Assembly: GCA_900554875.1 (NCBI GenBank)
Contig: USJA01000033.1
Span: 1 to 8,844 of the forward strand
Reading direction: 5' to 3'
DNA from: an uncultured Clostridium sp.
GTDB taxonomy: Bacteria > Bacillota > Clostridia > TANB77 > CAG-465
Length of the DNA: 8,844 nucleotides
Below are positions 1 to 7,420 of the stretch, piece by piece (the stretch's first letter is position 1; each line of letters begins with the position of its first letter). The notes beneath the pieces were generated by a model that made no database searches, had not been told where the DNA came from, and worked only from the letters and a program-made list of their open reading frames with translations. Made by a program: the position numbers and the translations under genes.

Positions 1-1
1 T

Positions 2-1033
2 AAGTATAATAAAAAAAGAATTAAAGTTATTCTTGAGCAAATTGAAAAAAATAAAGATAGTGAATATATTGTTTTCTATAACCCTGAATGTAATGGTGTT
101 ACTAGTTCTGTTAATGAGCTTTTTGATAGTCAAAAATTAATTAAATTAGAAGAATTATTTAATAGAAAAGAAATAGAAAAAATTGCAACATGTATAAATG
201 AAAATTGTATAAAACAGGTTGTATTTTCAACTATGGCTTTTGGATATAAGGCACTTGCAGAAAAAATTTATGAGAAAAACAAAAAAATAAAGATAGACTT
301 CTTATGGCATGGTAGCCATGCACTTTTTGTTAATAAAAATGAGGAATTTTTTCTTGAATGCATATTGGATTTATGTAAAAGAGGAATTGTATCTAAAATA
401 GGATTTTTAAAGGAAAGTATGTATGAATTTTATAAAAATAAAGGATATAATTCATATTTTTTAAAAAATACTGTAACAAGTATAATTTATAAAAAAGATT
501 CTAAATTAGAAGAAAATAATAAGAATGAAAAGATAAAAATAGGATTATATTCATCTGGTGACAGATGGGAAAAGAATGTGTATAATCAATTAAGTGCATG
601 TGCAATGGTAAAAGATTCTGTTGTAGATATAATTCCAAATACAAAACTTGCTATAAGTTTCTGTGAGCTTATGAATATAAATCAAACAAATAAAAGTTTA
701 ACAAGTTATGTATCGAGAGAAAAATTATTTAGTAAAATGAAAGAAAATGATGTCAATTTATATGTGACGTTTTCTGAATGTGCACCTATGCTACCACTTG
801 AAAGTTTTGCTTTGGGGGTACCATGTATAATAGGAGATAATACTCATTATTTTAAAGGTACTAAATTAGAAGAGTATTTAGTGGTAAAGAGTGAAGATAA
901 TATTGATGAAATATATGAAAAAATTAATTTAGTTATAAAAAATAAAAAGGAAATAATGGAATTATATACTAAGTGGAAAAATAAATACGACGAAGAATCA
1001 AAAAATAGCGTTATTAACTTTTTAAATTCTTAA
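2..1033 (+). CDS. GT4-like (GT-B fold) glycosyltransferase, 5' end outside the window
   Basis: This is the C-terminal 343 residues of a nucleotide-sugar glycosyltransferase, probably cytoplasmic or membrane-peripheral. The frame is open without a stop from base 2, and coding-like sequence (for example the stretch encoding EYIVFYNPECNG) runs ahead of the first ATG at 233. That ATG has no ribosome binding site, so the real start lies before the window and 233 is an internal methionine. The second Rossmann domain starts around visible residue 178 (KIKIGLYSSGD). Near the end, SECAPMLPLESFALGVP (about visible residues 258-274) carries the E-x7-E motif of GT4-type retaining enzymes, which contacts the nucleotide sugar, followed by the usual GVPCI strand. 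An HGSHA segment near visible residue 103 fits an acceptor-side loop in the first domain. Sugar specificity cannot be told. The stop is followed by the GT32 gene after 13 bases, so the two are probably co-transcribed. The class is well supported; the exact CAZy family is less sure. Confidence 0.88.
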   Translation, partial: KYNKKRIKVILEQIEKNKDSEYIVFYNPECNGVTSSVNELFDSQKLIKLEELFNRKEIEKIATCINENCIKQVVFSTMAFGYKALAEKIYEKNKKIKIDFLWHGSHALFVNKNEEFFLECILDLCKRGIVSKIGFLKESMYEFYKNKGYNSYFLKNTVTSIIYKKDSKLEENNKNEKIKIGLYSSGDRWEKNVYNQLSACAMVKDSVVDIIPNTKLAISFCELMNINQTNKSLTSYVSREKLFSKMKENDVNLYVTFSECAPMLPLESFALGVPCIIGDNTHYFKGTKLEEYLVVKSEDNIDEIYEKINLVIKNKKEIMELYTKWKNKYDEESKNSVINFLNS

Positions 1034-1036
1034 ATT

Positions 1037-1041
1037 GGAGG
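1037..1041 (+). promoter_or_regulatory. Ribosome binding site that fixes the GT32 start
   Basis: GGAGG lies 5 bases before the ATG at 1047. The longest open frame could start at a TTG at 1035, but that TTG overlaps this GGAGG and has no site of its own, so ATG 1047 is the start. The site begins 4 bases after the stop of the preceding gene. Confidence 0.85.
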
Positions 1042-1046
1042 AAAAA

Positions 1047-2885
1047 ATGGAAACTAAAAATGTGTCAAATAAAGTAATACATTATTGCTGGTTTGGGGGA
1101 AATCCTTTATCTGAGCTAACAAAAAAGTGCATAGCTAGTTGGAAAAAATATTTACCAGATTTTGAAATTAAAGAATGGAATGAGAAAAATTTTGATGTAA
1201 ATCAATGTGAATTTGTAAAACAGGCCTATGAGCAAAAAAAATGGGCATTTGTTGCTGATTATACTAGGTTTAAAGTTTTAGAGCAATATGGAGGATTATA
1301 CCTAGATACAGATATGGAAATTACAGCCGATATTGCAAAATATTTGGAACATGACTTATTCTTGGGATGCGAAGATTCAAAACTTATTAATGCAGCAGTG
1401 GTATGGAGTAAAGAAAAAAATAATAAGCATATAAAAAATATTGTTAAAACATACGAAGATAAAGAAGACTTTAATGTTTCAGGAGATCTATATAAAGAGA
1501 GTGTACCTCAAGTATTAAGTACATATTTTAAAAGTTATGGATTTGATAAAGAAAAAGAAGAAATTCAAGTTTTAGATGAAAATAGCGTATACATTTATCC
1601 AATGGAATATTTTTATCCATTAAGTTACGACCATCAACATAATAAATTTACAGAAAATTCATGTATGATACACCATTTTGATGCAACATGGATTTCACCT
1701 ATGGAGAAATTTAAAACTGATATGAAAAGAAAGAATATGAAATGGGTTGTATATGTTATTGACTTTTTTATAAATACAAAAAATTTTATTTTTGCATATT
1801 TAAATTATAAAGATATAGTTATTTTTATTATGATGTTTTTAATAATGGCTTTAATGACCTTTGCTTTTAAACCTTTAGATGAAAAAACTATACTTTTTGG
1901 AAATAATTCATGTAAGTACTCAACTATAATATTAGTTGAAGGAGTATTGGCATACATATGGACTGATATTTGTAAAAGGTTAAGATTATTTGAAATAAAT
2001 AAAGCTTTAGATAAAAATTTATTAGAAAATAAATCATGTGATTATAGAAAGTCTCATATTAACAATGAAAAACTAAAGTCAATTGAGTTATATGAAAATA
2101 AAATTTGGGGTATTCAAGTTGTTTGCTTAATTATCTTCAGTATTCTTTGTCCTATTTTTTATTCAATAAATGGGATGAATATTAGTCAAATAATATTTTC
2201 ATTTTGCTTTATTGAAGCAGTATTTACATTTTATATTGGTATTAGGAAAGAATTTAAATATAGAATTTTAGATCTATTACTAATTGATTTCATACTTTCA
2301 ATAATGTCAATTACAAGTAGTTATGGATTAATTATTGGGTCTTTAATGTTTTTTGTATTTGCGTTATTTATTTTTAAGGCAAAACTATCAAAAAAAAGAA
2401 ATATAGCTTTTATAGGTGCAGCAGCCTTTTTTATTGTTATAGCTCAAATAGTTAATTTTTTATTTGGAATGTTTGATATTAATTTTAACGTTATGCTTAA
2501 CTTTGAAAATTTGAACAAATTTTCAACAGTAACATCCATTGAAAACTATAACGTTAATTCTAATGTAATAACAAATTTCCAAGCTAGCAACAATATGTTA
2601 GTGAGTATAATAAAGACTTTCTTAAGTAATTCTTGTTTACATATTTTATCATCAGCAATTGGGATATTTATATTAGACGCCATTGTCTTAATTCTAATTG
2701 CATTAACTAGTAAGAACTTTAAATATTTGTTTTTATTAATTTTACCTATATTAAATACTATATTTAATATAAATTATGATTGCTTAATATACTCTAATTA
2801 TTTAGTTTTGATTTTCTTAGTAATTGTGTTGGTAATTTTTGTATTTAATAAAATATTTAAAGATGAAAAAATAATAATAGATTAG
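1047..2885 (+). CDS. GT32 glycosyltransferase fused to a polytopic membrane domain
   Basis: This is a 612-residue two-part protein. Residues about 8-225 form a GT32 domain (Gly_transf_sug, the family of capsule mannosyl- and galactosyltransferases and yeast Och1). It has the opening VIHYCWFGG (10-18), KCIASWKKYLPDFEIKEW (27-44), the AFVADYTRFKVL block (67-78) and YGGLYLDTDME (81-91), whose D87-T88-D89 is the metal and nucleotide-sugar binding DXD motif. Free-standing bacterial GT32 enzymes are close to this domain in size. Residues about 230-612 are an added membrane region with some 8-10 hydrophobic helices (for example 256-274, 354-374, 378-398, 406-444, 452-474, 532-553, 557-575, 581-600), a polar cytoplasm-like stretch at 309-352 and a polar loop at 475-520. 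I do not recognise this region. An Asp-Glu pair (278-279) just after the first clear helix is where GT-C enzymes carry theirs, but that is weak evidence. No internal start or frame break separates the two parts, so they appear to be a genuine fusion. Confidence 0.88.
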   Translation: METKNVSNKVIHYCWFGGNPLSELTKKCIASWKKYLPDFEIKEWNEKNFDVNQCEFVKQAYEQKKWAFVADYTRFKVLEQYGGLYLDTDMEITADIAKYLEHDLFLGCEDSKLINAAVVWSKEKNNKHIKNIVKTYEDKEDFNVSGDLYKESVPQVLSTYFKSYGFDKEKEEIQVLDENSVYIYPMEYFYPLSYDHQHNKFTENSCMIHHFDATWISPMEKFKTDMKRKNMKWVVYVIDFFINTKNFIFAYLNYKDIVIFIMMFLIMALMTFAFKPLDEKTILFGNNSCKYSTIILVEGVLAYIWTDICKRLRLFEINKALDKNLLENKSCDYRKSHINNEKLKSIELYENKIWGIQVVCLIIFSILCPIFYSINGMNISQIIFSFCFIEAVFTFYIGIRKEFKYRILDLLLIDFILSIMSITSSYGLIIGSLMFFVFALFIFKAKLSKKRNIAFIGAAAFFIVIAQIVNFLFGMFDINFNVMLNFENLNKFSTVTSIENYNVNSNVITNFQASNNMLVSIIKTFLSNSCLHILSSAIGIFILDAIVLILIALTSKNFKYLFLLILPILNTIFNINYDCLIYSNYLVLIFLVIVLVIFVFNKIFKDEKIIID

Positions 2886-2912
2886 TAATGTATAATAGAA
2901 ATGGAGTAAATT

Positions 2913-5114
2913 ATGAAAAAAAAGATTAGTTTGTTACTTTTGATACCAATATATATTATAATGTTTGTTTTGAATAACTGCAGAGAAATTTTTTCAAACT
3001 ATAAAAATGGCTTTTCATTATTTAAAGACATGCAATTTATTAATATATCATTCATTATAGCCTTATTTGCTTTCTTTGTTCTAATAATTTTTAGTAAAGA
3101 AAAAATTTTGAAAAATAAGACTTTTTGGTCATCACTCTTTGTAGTTTTATGCCTTAATTTATTAAATGGTATTTTTATAGGTAAGAATTTTGACTATTAT
3201 ATAGTATTATATTTCTTTTTAATATTTGAAAGCTTTACTATGTCAAAGATTATTAAACAACGATTTAACATTTCAATATTTGTTATAACAATGAGTATTG
3301 TGATTTTTATGACAATTATTGCTTTGTTTAATTTGTTATTTATAGCTAAATATTGTATTGTAATTCTATTTGTAATTTCTCTTATATATTTACTTTATGA
3401 TTATTTTAAAAATAATGGAGAAAAAATAGAAAGCGTAAATAATAGAAATCTTGGAATAGTTATATTTTCAGTTATGTTTGTTATATTTGTTATAGGCGGT
3501 ATTAATAGATATGTTCATGTTTATGACGAATATTCTCATTGGGCTTTTGATGCTAAAGCTGTTATAGAATATGATAAATTAAGTACTTGTGAAGAAGTAA
3601 TGTCTCCAACTAGGACATATCCACCAGCTCTTAGTGTGTGGCATTATTTTGTTAATATTTTTACTACAAGTTCTAATGAATCACATTTATACATAGGATT
3701 GTCAATTTTTATTCTAATAGCTTTAATGCCATGCTTTAGTTTTATAGAAAAGAAGAATAAAATATTGACACCAATTCTTGTAATTGCAGTGTATTTTTCT
3801 TGTTATCTATTTGGAAATGTATATAACTATACAAGCTTATATGCAGATTATGCACTTTCAGCTGTATTTGCTTCAGGAATAATATTTACATTAATATTTA
3901 AAGATGATGTTAAAAAGATGAAAAGGTATTTATTGCTCTCTTTAGGAATGTGTTGTATTATAAAACCTTCTGGAATTGTTCTTGCAGGAAGCTTTATTAT
4001 TATAAAAATGTTAGCTGAAATTTTGTGTAATAGTGATCAAAATAGCAACTTAAAAGAAAGAGTGAAAGATACTATAAAAAAATGGTGGAAAGTTGGAGTA
4101 GTTTTATTATTAATATTTTTTGTTTGGAATTTATATACAAAGATATGTAACAACATATATAATAATTACTATGAATATACTCTATTGCCTCCATCACTTG
4201 AAACAAGTGTTTCTGCTAAACTTAACACATATACATTAGAGAAAACAATTTATAATCTAATTGGTTCATTTAAAGATGATATATTTTATGGTATCTTAAA
4301 TATCAATCTATATCAATATTTATTAATTATGATTTCCTTTGGAATATTAATAATTTATTTAAGTAAAAAGAGGGAAAATAAAAACCTAAAGTTAATAGTT
4401 GCATATTCAATTGGCTATTTAATATTTTTTGCACTTACTTTTGGATCAATGTTTGTAATGTTTACTAAATATGAAGCTGAAAATTTGGCATCATTTGGAA
4501 GATATTTAAATCCTTTTCACTATGCAATACTTATTGTTTTTATAGTTACATTATTTAGAAATTTTGATTTAAATATTGCAAAGAAAAAGAGTGTATTTAT
4601 TACATTAGCTCTATTTTTCTTAATAGCAAATATATCTTTTAGTAATATTTTATATTTTGTTTATGATTATGGAACTGATAGAAAACAAACATATACAGTA
4701 AGTAATCAAAGAAATGATAAGTTTGAAATTGTTAGGAAAAATACAGATAAAAATAGTCAAGTATACGTTTTAGATCAGGAGGATAAAGATGGTATAATGG
4801 CTATGTGGTATGCTAGATATTATTCATTTCCAAGAAGAGTAAATGCATCTTCAAGAGTTATAGGATGGAAGATAAGAACAAAAAATAATGTAGATGATTT
4901 ACAGGATTGGGGTTTAAGAGCCAGTGATTTAGAAAAGCAATTATTTGATTATAAATTCGACTATTTGTTCTTGTATACATATGATGAAGAAATGTTTAAA
5001 GAAATTAACTATATGTTAGATGAACCATATAATAACGTTATTAACAAATATACTTTATTTAAAGTTACTAGAAATGAGGAAAATCAAACTGTAACATTAA
5101 GTCCAGTGGCATAA
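2913..5114 (+). CDS. GT-C superfamily membrane glycosyltransferase (PMT/ArnT/GacL-type)
   Basis: This 733-residue integral membrane enzyme is expected to transfer a sugar from a polyprenyl-phosphate carrier to an acceptor on the outer face of the membrane. GGAG at 2903-2906 sits 6 bases before the ATG. Hydrophobic helices fill residues about 4-200 and 262-583. Between them, after the helix at 180-197, is the first large outer loop with VYDEYSHWAFDAK (203-215). Its D205-E206 pair is the metal-binding and catalytic acidic motif of GT-C enzymes, and TYPPALSVWHYF (235-246) follows. YADYALSAVFASG (310-322) and KPSG (351-354) are further GT-C-like landmarks. Residues about 590-733 are soluble and probably extracytoplasmic, with alternating strands and helices. 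The next two genes encode a DPM1-like GT2 and a DUF2304 protein, the partners seen with streptococcal GacL, which supports side-chain addition to a wall polysaccharide. Donor and acceptor are unknown, and protein glycosylation remains an alternative. Confidence 0.85.
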   Translation: MKKKISLLLLIPIYIIMFVLNNCREIFSNYKNGFSLFKDMQFINISFIIALFAFFVLIIFSKEKILKNKTFWSSLFVVLCLNLLNGIFIGKNFDYYIVLYFFLIFESFTMSKIIKQRFNISIFVITMSIVIFMTIIALFNLLFIAKYCIVILFVISLIYLLYDYFKNNGEKIESVNNRNLGIVIFSVMFVIFVIGGINRYVHVYDEYSHWAFDAKAVIEYDKLSTCEEVMSPTRTYPPALSVWHYFVNIFTTSSNESHLYIGLSIFILIALMPCFSFIEKKNKILTPILVIAVYFSCYLFGNVYNYTSLYADYALSAVFASGIIFTLIFKDDVKKMKRYLLLSLGMCCIIKPSGIVLAGSFIIIKMLAEILCNSDQNSNLKERVKDTIKKWWKVGVVLLLIFFVWNLYTKICNNIYNNYYEYTLLPPSLETSVSAKLNTYTLEKTIYNLIGSFKDDIFYGILNINLYQYLLIMISFGILIIYLSKKRENKNLKLIVAYSIGYLIFFALTFGSMFVMFTKYEAENLASFGRYLNPFHYAILIVFIVTLFRNFDLNIAKKKSVFITLALFFLIANISFSNILYFVYDYGTDRKQTYTVSNQRNDKFEIVRKNTDKNSQVYVLDQEDKDGIMAMWYARYYSFPRRVNASSRVIGWKIRTKNNVDDLQDWGLRASDLEKQLFDYKFDYLFLYTYDEEMFKEINYMLDEPYNNVINKYTLFKVTRNEENQTVTLSPVA

Positions 5115-5115
5115 G

Positions 5116-5124
5116 AAAGGAGAG
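5116..5124 (+). promoter_or_regulatory. Shine-Dalgarno sequence far from the usable starts of the GT2 gene
   Basis: AAAGGAGAG is the only good ribosome binding site in the 48-base gap before the DPM1-like GT2. It is 14 bases from a TTG at 5139 and 38 bases from the ATG at 5163. Both are longer than the 5-11 bases at every other junction here. A short inverted repeat, ATCAA (5132-5136) and TTGAT (5146-5150), lies between the site and the ATG. Confidence 0.5.
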
Positions 5125-5162
5125 CTATTAAATCAATTTTGTGGTTTGATAGAAAAATTAAT

Positions 5163-5882
5163 ATGGAAAATATAAGAGTTTTATTAATTATACCAGCTTA
5201 TAATGAGGAAGAAAATATTTTAAACACTTATAATGATGTTATAAAATATAATAAAGAAAATAATACCTCCTATGATTGTATTGTTATAAATGATTGTTCG
5301 ACAGATAATACAAAGAAAATATTGGAAGAAAATAATATACCACATATAGATTTGATTCATAATTTAGGAATTGGAGGAGCAGTGCAAACAGGATATAAGT
5401 ATGCTTACAATAATAATTATGATATTGCTGTTCAATATGATGGAGATGGTCAACATGACGTTAGTTATATTAAAAATATTATTGAACCAATAATAAATAA
5501 CGAAGCTGATTTTGTTATAGGTAGCAGATTTATAAAGAAATTAAGTAAATTTAGAACTAGTGCATCAAGAAGAATGGGAATAAAGATTTTATCTTTATTT
5601 ATAAAAATGGCGTGTGGCTCAAAAGTATATGATACTACAAGTGGATTTAGAGCTGTTAATAAGGAAATAATAAAAATTTTTTCAGAAAGTTATCCAACAG
5701 AATATCCTGAACCAATAACTACAGTTGAAGTGATAAAAAGAGGTTTTAGATTTAAAGAAGTTGCTGTTAACATGAAAGAACGCACTGGAGGAAAATCATC
5801 AATTCATGCATGGAAAAATGTATATTACATGTTAAATGTTTGCTTATCTATAGTTATAACCGGAACAAGGAGGTTTAAATAA
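5163..5882 (+). CDS. DPM1/GacI-like GT2 polyprenyl-phosphate glycosyltransferase
   Basis: This 239-residue GT-A enzyme of family GT2 is expected to move a sugar from a nucleotide sugar to polyprenyl (undecaprenyl) phosphate at the inner face of the membrane. It opens with LLIIPAYNEEENI (7-19), then VINDCSTDNT (41-50), YDGDGQHD (92-99, with D93-G94-D95 as the DXD), GSRF (120-123), DTTSGFRA (157-164) and RTGGKSS (207-213), the usual DPM1-like series. The two C-terminal membrane helices of GtrB-type enzymes are missing; only an amphipathic helix at about 216-234 remains. The adjacent DUF2304 protein may supply the membrane anchor. ATG 5163 is chosen because the family normally begins a few residues before the PAYNEE strand. 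A TTG at 5139 would add eight residues and is nearer the only Shine-Dalgarno site, so the start is uncertain. Its neighbours point to a lipid-linked donor for the GT-C enzyme upstream. Confidence 0.88.
   Translation: MENIRVLLIIPAYNEEENILNTYNDVIKYNKENNTSYDCIVINDCSTDNTKKILEENNIPHIDLIHNLGIGGAVQTGYKYAYNNNYDIAVQYDGDGQHDVSYIKNIIEPIINNEADFVIGSRFIKKLSKFRTSASRRMGIKILSLFIKMACGSKVYDTTSGFRAVNKEIIKIFSESYPTEYPEPITTVEVIKRGFRFKEVAVNMKERTGGKSSIHAWKNVYYMLNVCLSIVITGTRRFK
5867..5873 (+). promoter_or_regulatory. Ribosome binding site of the DUF2304 gene, inside the GT2 gene
   Basis: AAGGAGG lies in the last codons of the GT2 gene (encoding its terminal TRRFK), 11 bases before the ATG at 5885. The site is used only if the preceding gene is transcribed, and its position suggests translation coupled to the GT2. 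Confidence 0.75.
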
Positions 5883-5884
5883 TT

Positions 5885-6232
5885 ATGCAAAAAGGATTAA
5901 TTATTCTTATGATAATATTTGCAGTTTTACTTTTTATTGTTATATTTTGTTTAATGAGAAAAAACAAAATTTCCGTTAAGTATGGCCTAATATGGTTTTT
6001 AGCTGCAATTTTTATTCTCTTACTTTCTATTTTGCCAAGCTTGATGGAAAGTATGGCAAACTTTTTGGGATTTGAATTATTATCAAACATGGTACTTTGT
6101 TTGTTTGTAGCTGTTTTGATGTTCATATCAATTGCTTTGACGGTAATGATAACAGGACAAAAAAAGAAAATTAAAATTTTAATACAAGAGGTATCTATTT
6201 TGAAACAAGAAGTTGAGAAAAAATCAAATTAG
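5885..6232 (+). CDS. DUF2304 small membrane protein (GacJ-like partner of the GT2)
   Basis: This 115-residue membrane protein matches the DUF2304 pattern. It has three hydrophobic helices (about 4-23, 32-51 and 66-89), a KYGLIWFLAA segment (32-41), an LGFELLSNMVLCLF segment (61-74) that resembles the conserved LGI-x-N region of the family, and a charged C-terminal helix (about 92-113) rich in Lys, Glu and Gln that could form a coiled coil. In Streptococcus pyogenes the family member GacJ binds the GT2 enzyme GacI and stimulates polyprenyl-phosphate-GlcNAc synthesis. The same role here is inferred from fold, size and position: the gene starts two bases after the GT2 stop, with its ribosome binding site inside that gene. 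It has no catalytic motif of its own. The likely job is to hold the anchorless GT2 at the membrane or activate it there. Confidence 0.85.
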   Translation: MQKGLIILMIIFAVLLFIVIFCLMRKNKISVKYGLIWFLAAIFILLLSILPSLMESMANFLGFELLSNMVLCLFVAVLMFISIALTVMITGQKKKIKILIQEVSILKQEVEKKSN

Positions 6233-6257
6233 TTTGAGTTATTAAGGAGGAAAATAT

Positions 6258-7418
6258 ATGGATTATGATGTTTTAATTGTTGGTGCAGGATTTGCAGGAA
6301 GCACGCTGGCTCAAAAATTTTCAGAAGATGGGAAAAAAGTTTTAGTAATTGACAAAAGAGAACATATTGGTGGAAATATGTATGAGGAATTAAGAAATAA
6401 TGGTGTTAGGGTTCATAAGTATGGGCCTCATATCTTCCATACTAACGATAAAGAGATTTTAGATTATTTAAAAAGATTTTCAGGATTTTATTTTTATGAA
6501 CATCGTGTAATTGGATACATAGATGAAAATTATGTTCCAATACCTTTTAATTTTAAATCTTTAGAATTATTATTTGATGAAAAAGAATGTGCAGAAATAA
6601 AGGACAAGCTTTTAAAGAAATATGAAAATAAGAAAAAAGTTTCTATTTTAGATTTATTAAATGATGACGATCAAAAAATAAGTAAATTTGGTGAATATGT
6701 ATATAATAAAGTATTTGTTAATTATACAGCTAAGCAATGGAATATCCCAATAGATCAAGTTGACAAATCAGTAATAAACAGGGTACCCGTTATACTTGGG
6801 TATGATGATAGATATTTTCAAGACACATATCAGTTTATGCCTAAAAATGGATATAATGAAATTTTTGAAAATATGTTAAAAAATGAAAATATAGATGTTA
6901 AATTAGGTGTAGACGCAAAAGAAATTATTAAAGTTGATACTAGCAAAAATGAGATTATATACAATGGAAAGAAATTTGAAGGAAAGGTTATATATACAGG
7001 TCCTTTAGACCAATTACTTGATTATAAATATGGTCCATTGCCATATAGATCTCTTACTTTAAAATTTGAGGATAGAGATGAAAACTATTATCAACCAACT
7101 TCAGTAGTTAACTATCCTAATGATAATGATTTTACAAGAATAACAGAATTTAAATACTTATCAAATCAAATAGTTAATAATAAAACTACAATTTTAAAGG
7201 AGTACCCTTTAACATATGATTATAGGAATAGTTCACATGTCCCATATTATGCTATATTTAATGAGGATAATCTTAATTTGTATAATAAATATAGAGAAGA
7301 TGTAAGTAAAATAACTAATTTGTATTTGTGTGGAAGATTAGCCGAATATAAATATTATAATATGGATGCTGTAATAAGAAGAGCTTTAGATTTATATGAG
7401 GAAATAAAAGGAGAATAA
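6258..7418 (+). CDS. glf: UDP-galactopyranose mutase
   Basis: This flavoenzyme of 386 residues, the normal bacterial Glf length, interconverts UDP-galactopyranose and UDP-galactofuranose in the cytoplasm. It gives the donor for galactofuranose residues in surface glycans. The N-terminus has the FAD-binding Rossmann motif VGAGFAGS (8-15) and IDKREHIGGN (31-40), followed by YGPHIFHT (55-62). The middle has NYTAKQWNIP (155-164) and R175 in VINRVPV, which by position match the substrate-binding Tyr, Trp and Arg of characterised mutases. Later come RSLTLKF (264-270), TRITEFK (293-299) and the closing FAD segment CGRLAEYKYYNMD (358-370). All key regions seem intact, so the enzyme should be active. 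AAGGAGG at 6244-6250 is 7 bases from the ATG. Its place inside a glycosyltransferase operon implies that the polysaccharide contains galactofuranose. Confidence 0.97.
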   Translation: MDYDVLIVGAGFAGSTLAQKFSEDGKKVLVIDKREHIGGNMYEELRNNGVRVHKYGPHIFHTNDKEILDYLKRFSGFYFYEHRVIGYIDENYVPIPFNFKSLELLFDEKECAEIKDKLLKKYENKKKVSILDLLNDDDQKISKFGEYVYNKVFVNYTAKQWNIPIDQVDKSVINRVPVILGYDDRYFQDTYQFMPKNGYNEIFENMLKNENIDVKLGVDAKEIIKVDTSKNEIIYNGKKFEGKVIYTGPLDQLLDYKYGPLPYRSLTLKFEDRDENYYQPTSVVNYPNDNDFTRITEFKYLSNQIVNNKTTILKEYPLTYDYRNSSHVPYYAIFNEDNLNLYNKYREDVSKITNLYLCGRLAEYKYYNMDAVIRRALDLYEEIKGE

Positions 7419-7420
7419 AA

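Noticed and set aside
233..1033. ATG at 233 as the start of the first gene
   Set aside because: The frame is open back to base 2, the upstream part reads like protein, and no ribosome binding site precedes 233. The gene starts outside the window.
2891..2896. TATAAT between the GT32 and GT-C genes as an internal promoter
   Set aside because: It is a perfect -10 hexamer, but the -35 region (about 2868-2873, AAAATA) does not match and such hexamers occur often by chance in DNA this AT-rich.
5875..6126. Minus-strand open frame opposite the DUF2304 gene
   Set aside because: It overlaps a well-supported gene on the other strand, has no ribosome binding site and its composition looks like a complement of hydrophobic codons.
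6781..6788. GGGTACCC palindrome inside glf
   Set aside because: It is a perfect 8-base palindrome in AT-rich DNA, but it encodes part of the conserved NRVPV segment and has no loop, T-run or repeat partner, so codon content explains it.
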